A stretch of 64,000 nt of DNA from Anaerocolumna sp. (GTDB taxonomy: Bacteria > Bacillota > Clostridia > Lachnospirales > Lachnospiraceae): the NCBI GenBank assembly GCA_029256725.1, contig JAQSXJ010000016.1, forward strand, positions 1-64,000, in the 5' to 3' direction. Position numbers and translations under genes: made by a program. This document shows positions 1 through 9,375 of the stretch, one piece after another (the first letter of the stretch is position 1; each line of letters begins with the position of its first letter). Under the pieces are notes generated by a model that saw nothing but the letters and a program-made list of their open reading frames with translations, was not told the origin of the DNA and did no database searches.

Positions 1-30
1 AAAGCTGAAGTTAAAATTGTAAAGAGTTAA
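1..30 (+). CDS. 3' end of an upstream gene (possibly clpC)
   Basis: Frame 1 is open from the window edge for nine codons, ending KAEVKIVKS before a TAA. A terminator-like hairpin follows, which fits a real gene end. In many Firmicutes clpC lies immediately upstream of radA, so a ClpC C-terminus is the likely identity, but nine residues cannot prove it. Confidence 0.4.
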   Translation, partial: KAEVKIVKS

Positions 31-63
31 TTAAAAATGTAATATGAATAGCTGGAATATTAT

Positions 64-92
64 AAAGGAGAGGGTAATACCTCTCCTTTGTT
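64..92 (+). terminator. Intrinsic terminator upstream of radA
   Basis: A perfect 10-bp stem (AAAGGAGAGG / CCTCTCCTTT, 64-73 with 80-89) with a 6-nt loop, followed by a T-rich stretch. It would end transcription of the gene preceding radA. Confidence 0.6.
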
Positions 93-198
93 ACAATTTA
101 AGATGTAAAATAAAGGTAATTGTGTAAGAAATCTCCTTAATTTCATACACAATTTTTATTTAGTATTAGAAAGAATGAATACGCAATGGGAGGATTGT

Positions 199-1566
199 AT
201 GGCTAAGCTAAAGAATGTGTTCTTCTGCACAGAATGCGGATATGAAAGTACAAAATGGATGGGGCAATGCCCTGCCTGCAAGACTTGGGATACTTTTGCA
301 GAAGAACCACCTTTAAAGAAAGGTGAAAAAAGCCGAAGTACTGGACTTCTTCCGGAACCCCAGCTGTTATCGGCCGTCAATTCGACTGAGAGCAACAGGG
401 TTACAACGGGACTGGAGGAAATGGACAGAGTTCTTGGGGGAGGTATTGTGGTTGGCTCCCTGGTACTGGTAGGAGGAGACCCCGGTATAGGAAAATCTAC
501 CCTCTTACTTCAGATTTGTAAAGAATTAACCGATAAACAGCATAGAGTTTTGTATATATCAGGTGAGGAGTCACTTCATCAAATCAAGATGAGGGCTGAC
601 AGGCTTGGTATATTTAAAGGGGAGTTACTACTCTTAAGCGAGACGAATCTTGACAATATAGAAGTGATCATCAATAAGAATAAACCTGAGATCGTAATAA
701 TTGATTCTATACAGACCATGTATAAAGAAGAGATTGGAGCAGCACCGGGTAGTGTAAGCCAGGTAAGAGAAACCACAAGTGTTCTGATGCATATGGCGAA
801 AGGACTTAATATATCAATATTTATTGTAGGTCATGTAACCAAAGAAGGAGTTGTAGCTGGCCCCAGATTACTGGAACATATGGTGGATACTGTTCTGTAT
901 TTTGAAGGGGAGAATAAAGCTTCTTACAGAATCCTTCGTGCCGTAAAGAATCGATTTGGTTCAACAAACGAAATTGGCGTCTTTGAGATGATGGATCAGG
1001 GACTTAGAGAGGTAACAAATCCTTCAGAATATATGCTTCAAGGAAAACCGGAGGATGAACCAGGCTCTGTGGTTGCAGCGTCTATGGAAGGGACAAGGCC
1101 AATACTGGTGGAGGTTCAGGCTTTAGTCTGCCAGACGAATTTTAATATGCCAAGACGTACGGCGGCAGGAACGGATTACAACAGGGTAAATCTTCTGATG
1201 GCAGTACTTGAGAAAAGAATCGGGCTTCAAATGGCTTCCATGGATGCGTATGTCAACGTTGCAGGGGGTATGAGGATTAATGAGCCTGCGCTGGATTTAG
1301 GTATTGTTCTTGCGATATTATCAAGTTACCGTAATCTTTCTCTGGACAGCCGCACTATATGTTTTGGTGAAATAGGTCTCACCGGTGAGGTAAGAGGTGT
1401 CAGTATGGCGGATCAGAGGGTAGCGGAAGCAGAGAAAATGGGTTTTACGGTATGTATCCTTCCTAAGACGAATGCAGATGCCATCAAGAAAACTGGCATG
1501 AAGCTTATTGGTGTAAAAAATATCAGAGAATTGAACAGGTTATTTTCACAGGGAGGCTCCTTATAA
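199..1566 (+). CDS. radA: DNA repair protein RadA
   Basis: RadA is a RecA-like ATPase that processes recombination intermediates. The protein (455 aa from this start) has an N-terminal four-cysteine zinc finger (CTECGYES...CPAC), a Walker A motif GGDPGIGKST, the RadA-specific KNRFG motif, and a C-terminal Lon-protease-like domain; this is the usual full length. An in-frame ATG lies 8 codons earlier (175), but a GGGAGG Shine-Dalgarno at 188-193 sits just before the ATG at 199 and the conserved family start MAKLKNVFFC. It is probably transcribed on its own after the terminator at 64-92. Confidence 0.95.
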   Translation: MAKLKNVFFCTECGYESTKWMGQCPACKTWDTFAEEPPLKKGEKSRSTGLLPEPQLLSAVNSTESNRVTTGLEEMDRVLGGGIVVGSLVLVGGDPGIGKSTLLLQICKELTDKQHRVLYISGEESLHQIKMRADRLGIFKGELLLLSETNLDNIEVIINKNKPEIVIIDSIQTMYKEEIGAAPGSVSQVRETTSVLMHMAKGLNISIFIVGHVTKEGVVAGPRLLEHMVDTVLYFEGENKASYRILRAVKNRFGSTNEIGVFEMMDQGLREVTNPSEYMLQGKPEDEPGSVVAASMEGTRPILVEVQALVCQTNFNMPRRTAAGTDYNRVNLLMAVLEKRIGLQMASMDAYVNVAGGMRINEPALDLGIVLAILSSYRNLSLDSRTICFGEIGLTGEVRGVSMADQRVAEAEKMGFTVCILPKTNADAIKKTGMKLIGVKNIRELNRLFSQGGSL

Positions 1567-1577
1567 ACTTGGTAATA

Positions 1578-1640
1578 GTGTGATAGAAAAACATTTCACA
1601 CGCAAATTTGTGCCTGTGGCCTTAAAACGCAGGATGTGAG
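1578..1640. repeat. Degenerate FB3-type hairpin repeat
   Basis: The GTGTGA...TTTCACAC hairpin (1578-1601), followed by a GTGCCTGTGGCCTTAAAACGC segment and AGGATGTGAG, resembles the hairpin units at 27940-28268 and 46073-46168. It lies between radA and the chemotaxis-type gene. Confidence 0.4.
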
Positions 1641-1657
1641 AAAGGTTGGTTATTGAT

Positions 1658-2365
1658 ATGGATTGTACGAAAGACTGTGCAGAAATTGACAAATTATTGG
1701 TGAAGCAAGATGAGTTTATTAAGAACATAGGTGAGATTGTAGAAAATCTTGATACTTCCCAGTTAAAAGTTGAAAAGAATGCATTTGATGCAATTAACAG
1801 CTCAGATACGTCCCTGAACCTTGTAAAAGAAGGAATAACCTGTGTAGATGATTTGCTGGATAGAATTAAGTCATTAAATGAAGTGGTAGAGAACTCTTCT
1901 CAAAATATCAATCAAATGAAGAATTTATCAAATATGATTGTAGGATTTGCCGAAGTAATTGGTGGTATATCAAATAAAACCAATATGTTATCTTTAAATG
2001 CCTCCATAGAAGCTGCCAGAGCCGGTGAGCAAGGAAAAGGATTTGCAGTGGTAGCCAGTGAGGTTAGAAATCTGGCTTCTCAATCAGCTAAATCCTCAAA
2101 AGAAATATCAGAGACTATTGCTTCCATACAATCATTTGTTACAGAAACCGTAAAAGCTATGGGTAATATCTATGATATCGTAAAGAAACAAAATGATATG
2201 GTAAGTGATGTAAAGACTGTATTTCAAAAAATTCTTGAGGCAGCCTATATATCCAATGATGTATCTAGAAATGTAGAACACGAAATAGCCTATCAAAGAG
2301 ATATTACAGACAATGCAAAAGATGCATTGCAGATGCTTATTGATCTGAAAGGACAAATGAACTAA
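1658..2365 (+). CDS. Soluble methyl-accepting chemotaxis-type signalling protein
   Basis: About 235 aa with no membrane segment. The middle holds the highly conserved MCP hairpin tip ([40 protein letters not shown]), the region that docks CheA/CheW. Flanking helices are heptad-like. It lacks any recognisable sensor domain, so it is a short cytoplasmic transducer; the N-terminal CTKDCAEID could bind a ligand or metal but is not a known motif. An in-frame TTG lies at 1646 directly against an AAGG; the ATG at 1658 is preferred because its spacing is workable. A convergent small gene follows, separated by a bidirectional terminator. Confidence 0.85.
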   Translation: MDCTKDCAEIDKLLVKQDEFIKNIGEIVENLDTSQLKVEKNAFDAINSSDTSLNLVKEGITCVDDLLDRIKSLNEVVENSSQNINQMKNLSNMIVGFAEVIGGISNKTNMLSLNASIEAARAGEQGKGFAVVASEVRNLASQSAKSSKEISETIASIQSFVTETVKAMGNIYDIVKKQNDMVSDVKTVFQKILEAAYISNDVSRNVEHEIAYQRDITDNAKDALQMLIDLKGQMN

Positions 2366-2385
2366 TTTCAATAGAAGGTTTAAAT

Positions 2386-2421
2386 AGAAGGAGAAAGGGC
2401 TGTTATGCCCTTTCTCCTTCT
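2386..2421. terminator. Bidirectional intrinsic terminator
   Basis: A perfect 15-bp stem (2386-2400 with 2407-2421) and a 6-nt loop between convergent genes. The stop codon of the minus-strand small gene lies inside the hairpin. Confidence 0.8.
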
Positions 2422-2600
2422 GCTACGATCTGCTCTAGAATCTGTATTAAATCCTGTATGTTATTCAAAGTAACATTTCTTTTCAATATCGAATCTTTTA
2501 ATTCAATGGGCAGGGATTCAAACCTGTCTTTAATTGCAGGTGCAACATATGACATAATGACCTCTTTTCCGGATTTGCTCCATTTGTTTTCCAAAAACAT
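2403..2600 (-). CDS. Small conserved-looking protein of unknown function
   Basis: A 65-aa protein with a helical, charged C-terminus (DRFESLPIELKDSILKRNVTL...). An AGGGG ribosome-binding site sits about six bases before the ATG and codon use looks normal, so it is likely real. There is no signal peptide or membrane segment and I do not recognise the family. Its TAA stop is inside the terminator shared with the convergent upstream gene, so the terminator stem also encodes its last residues. Confidence 0.6.
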   Translation of the reverse strand: MFLENKWSKSGKEVIMSYVAPAIKDRFESLPIELKDSILKRNVTLNNIQDLIQILEQIVAEGERA

Positions 2601-2717
2601 TATCCCCTAATTGTTAAGAAATATGCACTGGATAATTGATAAAAATTATCCAGTCACATATTTGCATGCTAAACTACATATTATTTAGTAATATACCGGA
2701 GAAAGAAGGAATAAAGA

Positions 2718-3257
2718 ATGGATTTTACACAAAGCAGAACATTTATGAACTTGCAGCGTGCTTTTGAGGGTGAGCTTATGAGCAGTACAAGATATCGGAT
2801 AGATGGAATTAAGGCAAGACAGGATGGTTATATTCAGATTGGTAATGTATTTGATATAATCGCCGGATTTGAAAGAGAGCATGCGACTATCTGGCTTCAA
2901 TTAATCAATCAAGGGACAATGCCTAGTACACTTGATAATTTAAGGCTGGCTGCTGCAGCAGAAGAAGCAAAAGGAAATGATACCTATAGACAATATGCAG
3001 AAATCGCCAGAGAAGAGGGATATACCCAAATCGAAGCTCTATTTGATGGAGTAGCCAATATTGAGCTGAATCATGAGGTAATCTTTGAGAACTTTGCCAA
3101 TGATATTGAGAACAATGAGGTGTTCTGTAAAAAAAGTCAGGTTCTGTGGATCTGTATTAACTGTGGAAATATACTAGGAGGTATCTGTGCACCGGCAATA
3201 TGTCCTATCTGTGGCTTCCCTCAAGGTTATTATCAAGTATATGATACTAATATATAG
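2718..3257 (+). CDS. Rubrerythrin-family protein
   Basis: Rubrerythrins are non-heme diiron peroxidases that protect anaerobes from peroxide using a rubredoxin-like electron-transfer site. The 179-aa protein has an N-terminal four-helix ferritin-like domain with carboxylate/histidine ligand motifs (EGELMSS, EREHA, EEAKGND, IELNHEVIF). A C-terminal rubredoxin-like zinc-ribbon fold carries CINCGN and CPICG. The four-cysteine set is complete. The start follows a GGAGAAAGAAGG-type site. It is likely monocistronic and is followed by a repeat element. Confidence 0.85.
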   Translation: MDFTQSRTFMNLQRAFEGELMSSTRYRIDGIKARQDGYIQIGNVFDIIAGFEREHATIWLQLINQGTMPSTLDNLRLAAAAEEAKGNDTYRQYAEIAREEGYTQIEALFDGVANIELNHEVIFENFANDIENNEVFCKKSQVLWICINCGNILGGICAPAICPICGFPQGYYQVYDTNI

Positions 3258-3271
3258 AAAAGGAAAGTATA

Positions 3272-3646
3272 GTTTTTAGTTCAGAAGTTCTGTTTTATGT
3301 CATACGGACGGAAAAATACACAAAACAGAAAAACTCATGCTTCATTTCAAGGGATAAGAAGTCCTAATTCTCTGAATATTTTGTGCTTTACATATAATGA
3401 AACAGATAACTCGCTACGCTCAAACAATCTGTTTCATTATATAGCACAAAATATTCAGAGAAAAGGACTTCTAATCCCTTTTCATAGGCGCATTCGTTCT
3501 TTCTGTTTTGTGCATTTTTCCTGAAATCGTATAAAATTAACTTTAGCACGTTGAATCAATTAGAACATTTGGCTTTCAGCACGTTAAACCAATTAGAACT
3601 TTTGACTCTCAGCATGTTTAATGGACTAAAATTTTTGACTCTCTAG
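3272..3646. repeat. FB1 foldback element, copy A
   Basis: One of six copies of a roughly 300-bp palindromic element in the window. The core stem TATAATGAAACAG / CTGTTTCATTATA closes a conserved loop containing AACTCGCTACGCTCAAAC. Outward come conserved complementary arms (GGGATAAGAAGTCC / GGACTTCTAATCCC) and an outer arm around AAAACAG. The right end carries the terminal motif TTTTGACTCTCTAG; the left end (about 3272-3300) is degenerate. It has no protein of its own. Confidence 0.85.
3545..3646. repeat. Three tandem 33-36 bp units at the end of FB1 copy A
   Basis: Units at 3545-3577, 3578-3610 and 3611-3646 each begin AGCA(C/T)GTT and end in a TTTGGCTTTC / TTTTGACTCTC type motif. The other FB1 copies have this terminal motif once, so copy A has undergone local tandem amplification of its terminal inverted repeat region. 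Confidence 0.7.
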
Positions 3647-3838
3647 ATTTTATAGTAAATATGCATCAATATAATAAGGGATAAATTAGAAATTATATAA
3701 GAAATTATATAAGAAAACACAAAAGAATTATATCTATTGGTAAATGAAATCAATTTACATATGTGTCCGCCTAAGCTATAATTGTGTTCTGTTACTACTA
3801 ATCAGAAAAACAATAGGCTTTGGAGGGCTTCATTCTTA

Positions 3839-5278
3839 ATGTCTTATAATATAAAATTTTTTAATCAATATCTGCTTGCAAAGCTGCGCAGGATATATTT
3901 TATGGCGCTTCCGGAAAATAAGGAAGATTATAAAAAGAGCAGAGTAAATTTTACCATCGGAGACAGTGCTGCTCAGACAATTGTCCAGTTAGCCGGTGGA
4001 ACCTTTATAGCAACCTTAATGACCTATTGTAATATCTCAGATGCTAATATTGGTATTATCACTTCATTAGCAAGTTTGGCTGCCATTGCACAGATATTTT
4101 TGATTCAGTATATGGGTCGTATAAAGAAATATAAATTTTTAGTATGTTTCACCTCATTTTTTAGGATTTTATTTTCTGTCATATATTTTGTTCCGTTTTT
4201 ACCGATCACCGATGAGCTAAAGGCGATATTAATTGTTCTATTATATTTCCTGGCACAGATATTTGTACAAATAGGTACACCTGCTTCACAGGACTGGATT
4301 GCCAGCCTGGTGCCAAGCAGGCTGAGGGGAAAATATTTCTCTATTAAAGACTCGGTAGCTGTATTTGTTGTATCAGGCACAATGCTTATTGCAGGTGTTA
4401 TATTGGACTTCTTTAAATCTAACAGTATCCGTATGGGATTTCTCATTTTAGGAATCCTCATTTTAGTGCTGGTTATTATCAATGTAATAGCTATGTCTAA
4501 AATGAAGGAACCTCGTGTATCCTATCTGAATACCGAAGGTAAGGAAATGCACGGCAGGCTTGTCAAGAGAGTGAAGGAGACAAACCGAGCAGATCATAGA
4601 GCGGAAAAGGGCAAACTCATTTCTGAGATTGCAGAAGCTTTTACGGACAAGAAGTTTCGCAAGGCATTAATTCTCCAGAGTCTTTATATAACAGGCTTTT
4701 ATATATCCATTCCGTTTATTGCCAGTTATCAAGTAAATGTTTTAAAGCTTCCTTATACCTTTATGATGCTGGTGGGATTTTTCTGCAACCTGTATCGCAT
4801 CTATATTACACCGAAGATTGGAAGAATGGCGGACAAATACGGTATGGCAAGAATGCTCCGTTACAGCCTGGCAATATTGGGATTTAACCTCTTAGCAATA
4901 GCTTTTACAGTACCTGCCAATGCTTATCCTTTTCATATCTTAGGTGCCCTTTTATCCTCGACAGCTTGGGCCTTTGTGGGTATCGGCTTATTTGGGGTGC
5001 AGTTGGATTTCTTTAAGAATGAAAAGAGAATGATATGGTTATCATTAGTATCCTCTCTGTCCGGTGTACTGGGCTTCTTCGTCTCTGTTGTTGGCGGAAA
5101 GCTGCTTAATTTCCTTGAAGGACATTCGATTACCATCAACGGATTATTTATATATCCCCAACAGATACTGAATGTATTGGGCTTTCTTATTCTGATAGGC
5201 TGCTCTTTCTATATCAAGTTTCAGATTGAAATAGAGAAAATTGACACAAACAGACAAGATGGAAGGGCATCGGTTTAG
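3839..5278 (+). CDS. MFS transporter
   Basis: About 479 aa with roughly twelve hydrophobic segments in two halves separated by a charged loop (around RVSYLNTEGKEMHGRLVKRVKETN), typical of major facilitator permeases. The substrate cannot be read from sequence. Possible starts are the ATG at 3839 (GGAGGG 12 nt upstream) and the ATG at 3902 (MALPENKEDYKK, cytoplasmic lead-in to the first helix); the TTG at 3782 is unlikely. It stands alone between an FB1 repeat and a terminator at 5443. Confidence 0.8.
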   Translation: MSYNIKFFNQYLLAKLRRIYFMALPENKEDYKKSRVNFTIGDSAAQTIVQLAGGTFIATLMTYCNISDANIGIITSLASLAAIAQIFLIQYMGRIKKYKFLVCFTSFFRILFSVIYFVPFLPITDELKAILIVLLYFLAQIFVQIGTPASQDWIASLVPSRLRGKYFSIKDSVAVFVVSGTMLIAGVILDFFKSNSIRMGFLILGILILVLVIINVIAMSKMKEPRVSYLNTEGKEMHGRLVKRVKETNRADHRAEKGKLISEIAEAFTDKKFRKALILQSLYITGFYISIPFIASYQVNVLKLPYTFMMLVGFFCNLYRIYITPKIGRMADKYGMARMLRYSLAILGFNLLAIAFTVPANAYPFHILGALLSSTAWAFVGIGLFGVQLDFFKNEKRMIWLSLVSSLSGVLGFFVSVVGGKLLNFLEGHSITINGLFIYPQQILNVLGFLILIGCSFYIKFQIEIEKIDTNRQDGRASV

Positions 5279-5334
5279 GAAACCTTCTAAGGAGTGGAAA
5301 GATAAGCTGTTTATGCATGAGATAGGTATTAATC

Positions 5335-5392
5335 AAGTGAATTCAGATAGCGAGAATAGTTATTAATAAAGTGAATTCAGATAGCGAGAATA
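5335..5392. repeat. Two direct repeats, 24 bp
   Basis: The sequence AAGTGAATTCAGATAGCGAG plus AATA occurs at 5335-5358 and 5369-5392, each preceded by TATTAAT, with a 34-bp period. It lies downstream of the MFS gene; its role is unknown. Confidence 0.7.
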
Positions 5393-5442
5393 AATAACAA
5401 AAATAGAGTAAATATGACAGAAGAACTGAATATAATAGTAGA

Positions 5443-5496
5443 AGAACTGCTATTGAATAGTCTATGAATCATGCTGTTCAAGGGCAGTTCTTTTTA
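5443..5496 (+). terminator. Intrinsic terminator after the MFS gene region
   Basis: The stem AGAACTGC / GCAGTTCT (5443-5450 with 5484-5491) with a large loop is followed by TTTTTA. It probably ends the MFS transcript. Confidence 0.6.
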
Positions 5497-5626
5497 TTAA
5501 TATAGCTGTCTGAAACCGTTAGGTTTAAGTTTATGAACTGGTGCCAGTTAGTGTTATAAGTGCTTACCTGATATTGTAAACCTGCATCCTTCTAAAATTT
5601 GCTTTAAAGCAGGAACGGAGAGAAAT

Positions 5627-5944
5627 ATGGAATTCTTAAATGAATACGTTGTACTGATTATTGTTGGTATCTGTTACTGCCTTGGGTATATCATAAAGCA
5701 CAGTATAACTGTAGTTCCCAATAAATTTATACCTCTAATCATGGGTGTAATAGGTATTTTATTAAATATGTGGATGAATAAATGGACGTTCTCTCCGGAA
5801 ATCCTATTGGGAGGACTGGCAAGCGGCCTTGCCAGTACCGGAGCGTTTGAACTCCTTCGTAATATAAAGAACAAAAGTGATTGCTCAGATAAAAAGATCA
5901 GTGGAAAGAGTACAAGTAAGAGGACACCCCGTAAAAAGGAATAA
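5627..5944 (+). CDS. Phage-holin-family small membrane protein
   Basis: A 105-aa protein with about three hydrophobic segments (EYVVLIIVGICYCLGYII, FIPLIMGVIGILLNMWM, LLGGLASGLASTGAFELL) and a very basic C-terminal tail (KISGKSTSKRTPRKKE). This matches the Clostridia and Bacillus phage holin family of small membrane proteins. No phage genes flank it, so it is either a domesticated holin or a prophage remnant. GGAGAG precedes the ATG. Confidence 0.7.
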   Translation: MEFLNEYVVLIIVGICYCLGYIIKHSITVVPNKFIPLIMGVIGILLNMWMNKWTFSPEILLGGLASGLASTGAFELLRNIKNKSDCSDKKISGKSTSKRTPRKKE

Positions 5945-5962
5945 TGGAAATGGAATTGTAAA

Positions 5963-6196
5963 TTATGCTGCCAGAAGAAGCCCTCTGGTAGGAATATCAA
6001 AGGGCTTCTTCTGACTGTAACTGATGCCAAGCAAATCACATAGTTCCTGAATGGTAATTGTTTGAAGAAGGGAATCTTGCGGAGAAATTAAATTGTGACG
6101 TATATCCAAAAGTGTAATGGAAGCACGATTCCAAATGTGGATTGCATCTTCAAGGTTTGGTTTTGAGATAATAAATTCATTTTTGTTTGTACCCAT
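5963..6196 (-). CDS. Small hypothetical protein
   Basis: A 77-aa protein (MGTNKNEFIISKPNLEDAIHIW...), mostly helical with a C-terminal FDIPTRGLLLAA. A GGAG site lies eight bases before the ATG, supporting translation. The end of the reading frame lies in a 12-bp-stem hairpin (5973-5984 with 6001-6012), as in two other minus-strand genes here. The ITIQELCDLLGISYSQ segment looks like a helix-turn-helix fragment, but that is weak. Family not recognised. Confidence 0.55.
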   Translation of the reverse strand: MGTNKNEFIISKPNLEDAIHIWNRASITLLDIRHNLISPQDSLLQTITIQELCDLLGISYSQKKPFDIPTRGLLLAA

Positions 6197-6590
6197 GGCA
6201 GTAACTCCGTAATAGTATTAAATGATTAGTTGCAACTAACTGGTATTATACCATGGATGAATGGAATTGTACATGTTGATAAGCGTAGCAGCAGAATTAG
6301 AAGTATACTTGGGAGAAGGTTAAATTGATTGAAAAATTGAGAATATTTATAAAAATTTTTGGATATTATTAGGAGAATAATGATGTAGATGATATTTTAG
6401 CCTAATTATTTCATTACTAATTTTTTCTGCAAAAATAAAAAAATTGATAATTTGAATTTTGAAATAAGGACTTAATTGCTGTTTATGTAGCACAAGGTGG
6501 ATGATCTCGATATTTAAACGTAAGATACAATAAAGTATAGTAGATAAAATGTATATTCTATCAAAAGTAAAATAAGTTGAGGATAAATAA
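6197..6590. other. AT-rich intergenic stretch without a recognisable gene
   Basis: About 390 bp with very high A+T. The divergent promoter of the minus-strand small gene probably lies near 6200-6260. I see no repeat-family member, RNA gene or convincing coding region. Confidence 0.5.
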
Positions 6591-6683
6591 ATGACAATTA
6601 AGGAATTTGATGATCAAATAGCGTTACATGAAAAAGAAAAGGAAAGATTATTTTCAGAACTTAAAAAACGCTACAAGCCTTGA
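6591..6683 (+). CDS. Possible 30-aa small protein
   Basis: ATG at 6591 preceded by TTGAGGA with 7-8 nt spacing. The product, MTIKEFDDQIALHEKEKERL followed by ten more residues, is a short charged, coiled-coil-like helix. It could be a genuine small protein or the surviving 5' piece of a longer gene. No homology is recognised. Confidence 0.3.
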   Translation: MTIKEFDDQIALHEKEKERLFSELKKRYKP

Positions 6684-6701
6684 AAACACTGATAAAATGC
6701 A

Positions 6702-6733
6702 ACAAAAAACACTACCATAATATGATAGTGTTT
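6702..6733 (-). terminator. Terminator of the tRNA-Trp gene
   Basis: Read on the minus strand, AAACACTATCATA pairs with TATGGTAGTGTTT and is followed by TTTTT, immediately after the tRNA 3' end. Confidence 0.75.
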
Positions 6734-6734
6734 A

Positions 6735-6805
6735 CAGGGGATGAGAGAATCGAACTCCCGCTAAAGGTTTTGGAGACCCTTGTCATACCATTTGACCAAT
6801 CCCCT
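6735..6805 (-). tRNA. tRNA-Trp (anticodon CCA)
   Basis: On the minus strand the acceptor stem AGGGGAT pairs with ATCCCCT, with discriminator G. The D arm contains TGGTCAAATGGTATGAC. The anticodon stem is AGGGT/ACCTT around loop CTCCAAA, giving anticodon CCA. The T arm is GGGAG-TTCGATT-CTCTC. The 3' CCA is not encoded. A terminator follows directly, so it is a single-gene transcript. Confidence 0.92.
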
Positions 6806-6873
6806 AAGGTTCAGCCGCTTCTCGCAACTGCTTATATAGAATACAATAAATTGTGTCAATTGTCAAGAATTTT

Positions 6874-9375
6874 TTATAAAATATTACTTATTGGACAAGG
6901 AGTTAAAGTTTCAAATAAAATATGGGGTAAGAGGGGTTTGCTGTAAATATATCCCTGGATAATATCACATTTATTTTTCTTTAAAGCATCCAATTGTTCC
7001 GTCTTCTCAACACCTTCAGCAATAACCTCAAGCTTCATACTATGTGCAAGATGGATGATTCCGGAAGCAATCTGGGCATCTTTTTCATTGCTGCTGATGT
7101 TGTTTACAAAGGACTTGTCCATTTTAAGGGTATTAATTGGTATATTCGTCAGATAATTCAAGGAGGAATAGCCGGTACCGAAATCATCCAGTGATATACG
7201 AACGCCTAAGTCCTGTAGGGAGGATAATTGTACAGAGGCGTTGGTAAGAGAAGATACCAAAGTGCTTTCTGTTACTTCCAGTTCCAGATTGCAGGCAGGA
7301 AGACCGGTTTCAGATAATATATTGCGAACCACGTCTATAAAATTAGCTTTACTCAATTGTACACTGGAGATATTGACAGAGACAATAAGTGAAGGAAATC
7401 CCTGGTCTATAAGGGTTTTATTAAAAAGACAGGCTTCCTTTAGAATCCATTCACCAAGTTCTGTAATCATACCGCTTTCTTCTGCTATCGGTATGAATTC
7501 CATAGGTTTCAGCTCGCCCAGTTTCTGATTACGAATACGCATAAGTGCCTCAAAGCCTGTCATCTTTTCTTTGCGAATATTATATTGAGGCTGATATACC
7601 ACATAGATTTCTTCATTCGTAATGGCATGGCGTAAAACCTCGGTAATAAGGGAACTGCGGTTTAACTCTTCCTCCATCGTTACATCAAAAAGAGTATACT
7701 TGTTTTTACCGGTATCCTTTGATTTGTACATGGCAATATCGGCATTTTTAATTAGTGTTGTATGAGTAAGTCCGTTTCTGGGATACAAAGCAATTCCAAT
7801 GCTCATGGATACATAGATGGATTCATTGTTAATACGAAAAGGAATTTTTAGTGATTCAATAACAGAGGCTGCAAAATCAAGGGCTTCTTTCTCGCTGTCC
7901 AGGTTCTCACGAAAAAGAAGAAATTCATCTCCGCCAGCTCTTGCCAGAATATCATCTCCGGAAGTAAGGGACAGAAGATGGGCGGCTGTTTGTGACAGCA
8001 GATTATCCCCGTATTCATGACCTAACGTATCATTCACTGTTTTAAAATCATCCAGATCCACAAAATAAACGGCATGCAGTTTATTTGATCCGGGTGAGGA
8101 AGCAATGGTCTGATTAACTCGTTCAATAAAGGCCATTTTATTAGGCAGATTCGTTAATACATCGTGATAGGCAAGATATTCAATGTGATTATAATTAAGC
8201 CTTAATTGTTCCTCCTTGGTAATAAGTTCTTCGTGCATGGCAGAAAGCTCGTTGTAACTGTTTCTAACAATATGCAGCATTTTATTTAGATTTCTAGAGA
8301 GCTCACCGAATTCATTCTTGGATTTTATATTACTTTGTGCTTTTAGATTACCTTCGGAAGCCACTCGCAGTGTATTCTTGATTTCCAGGATCGGTTCTGT
8401 ATAAATGTCAGCTATACGATTGCCAGCGAGATACATAACCAGTGAACAACCGATAATTCCAATTAAGAATATGTATAGAATAATCCTTGCAAGACCGGTT
8501 ACACTTCCTACATCCTGTTTCATGATAATAACCCAGCCTGTATTTTTTATGATGCTGTAGCCGTAGATGGTATCTGTTGCTTCAAAGACATATTGAAAAT
8601 TACCGGACTCATTAGCTTTCCCGCTGTAGAAATCAGTTACAAGTCTGCCTAGTTGGTCGTCCTTTATATTAGTTCCGATATATTTACTATTAGGATGATA
8701 GAGGTAATTACCGTATTTATCCAGACAAAAGGCGTAGTCATTTTTATCATTGGACAAGGTACTCATATAGTCATTGAGACTTTGCAGATCCAGGGTACTA
8801 ACTAAATAACCCAGTGTAATCTTATTGTTAGAACGGCTCTTAATAGGAGACCCGATTTCAATAAAATACTGACTGGAACCGTTCTCCTGCTTCTTCTTAA
8901 GGATACCGCTGACACCACAGGCTGGATTGCCTGTAGCTTTCATATAGGATAACGTAAGGTTATCGGATAATTTCGTATTGATTCGCTGCTTTTCGGTACT
9001 TAGCTTAATCGTATTATTTGTATCAAATATTTGAATATTTTTATAATAGGGCATTGTATTGCTCTGACGGATTAACAAATCCATAGCATTGTGATAGAGA
9101 ATATTTTCATCGTTCTTCCCGATGGTATCCGAGGACAGGGCAAAGGCATAATCGTATAGATCGCTTTCTGTAGCAAGAAGGCTGGTTTCGGACTGTTTAC
9201 CGCTTAAAAATATCTGAAGTCCTTGCCGTCCTGTTACAGCGCGCTGTTCGAGGTCTGATTTTTCTGTACTGATCAGCTTTCCGGTCATTAGATGATAGGA
9301 AAGTACAGATAAGAGGATGATAGGTAGGATAGATAATATAAATAAAGTAATCCGTAAATTATTTCGAATAGACAT
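6874..9375 (-). CDS. Membrane-bound GGDEF-EAL cyclic-di-GMP protein with extracellular sensor
   Basis: An 833-aa protein. An N-terminal membrane helix (ITLFILSILPIILLSVLSY) and a second one near residue 300 flank a Cache-like extracellular sensor. Then come a HAMP linker, a GGDEF domain with intact RAGGDEFLLF (diguanylate cyclase) and a C-terminal EAL domain. The EAL domain keeps FEALMR, ELEVTES, the metal-binding DDFGTGYSSL, MDKSFV and EGVE motifs, so both catalytic halves look intact. Net direction of c-di-GMP turnover cannot be decided. It lies downstream of tRNA-Trp in reverse orientation, apparently monocistronic. Confidence 0.92.
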   Translation of the reverse strand: MSIRNNLRITLFILSILPIILLSVLSYHLMTGKLISTEKSDLEQRAVTGRQGLQIFLSGKQSETSLLATESDLYDYAFALSSDTIGKNDENILYHNAMDLLIRQSNTMPYYKNIQIFDTNNTIKLSTEKQRINTKLSDNLTLSYMKATGNPACGVSGILKKKQENGSSQYFIEIGSPIKSRSNNKITLGYLVSTLDLQSLNDYMSTLSNDKNDYAFCLDKYGNYLYHPNSKYIGTNIKDDQLGRLVTDFYSGKANESGNFQYVFEATDTIYGYSIIKNTGWVIIMKQDVGSVTGLARIILYIFLIGIIGCSLVMYLAGNRIADIYTEPILEIKNTLRVASEGNLKAQSNIKSKNEFGELSRNLNKMLHIVRNSYNELSAMHEELITKEEQLRLNYNHIEYLAYHDVLTNLPNKMAFIERVNQTIASSPGSNKLHAVYFVDLDDFKTVNDTLGHEYGDNLLSQTAAHLLSLTSGDDILARAGGDEFLLFRENLDSEKEALDFAASVIESLKIPFRINNESIYVSMSIGIALYPRNGLTHTTLIKNADIAMYKSKDTGKNKYTLFDVTMEEELNRSSLITEVLRHAITNEEIYVVYQPQYNIRKEKMTGFEALMRIRNQKLGELKPMEFIPIAEESGMITELGEWILKEACLFNKTLIDQGFPSLIVSVNISSVQLSKANFIDVVRNILSETGLPACNLELEVTESTLVSSLTNASVQLSSLQDLGVRISLDDFGTGYSSLNYLTNIPINTLKMDKSFVNNISSNEKDAQIASGIIHLAHSMKLEVIAEGVEKTEQLDALKKNKCDIIQGYIYSKPLLPHILFETLTPCPISNIL

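Noticed and set aside
5627-5944. Prophage region around the holin-like gene
   Set aside because: No lysin, structural, integrase or replication genes flank it; only the single small membrane protein is present.
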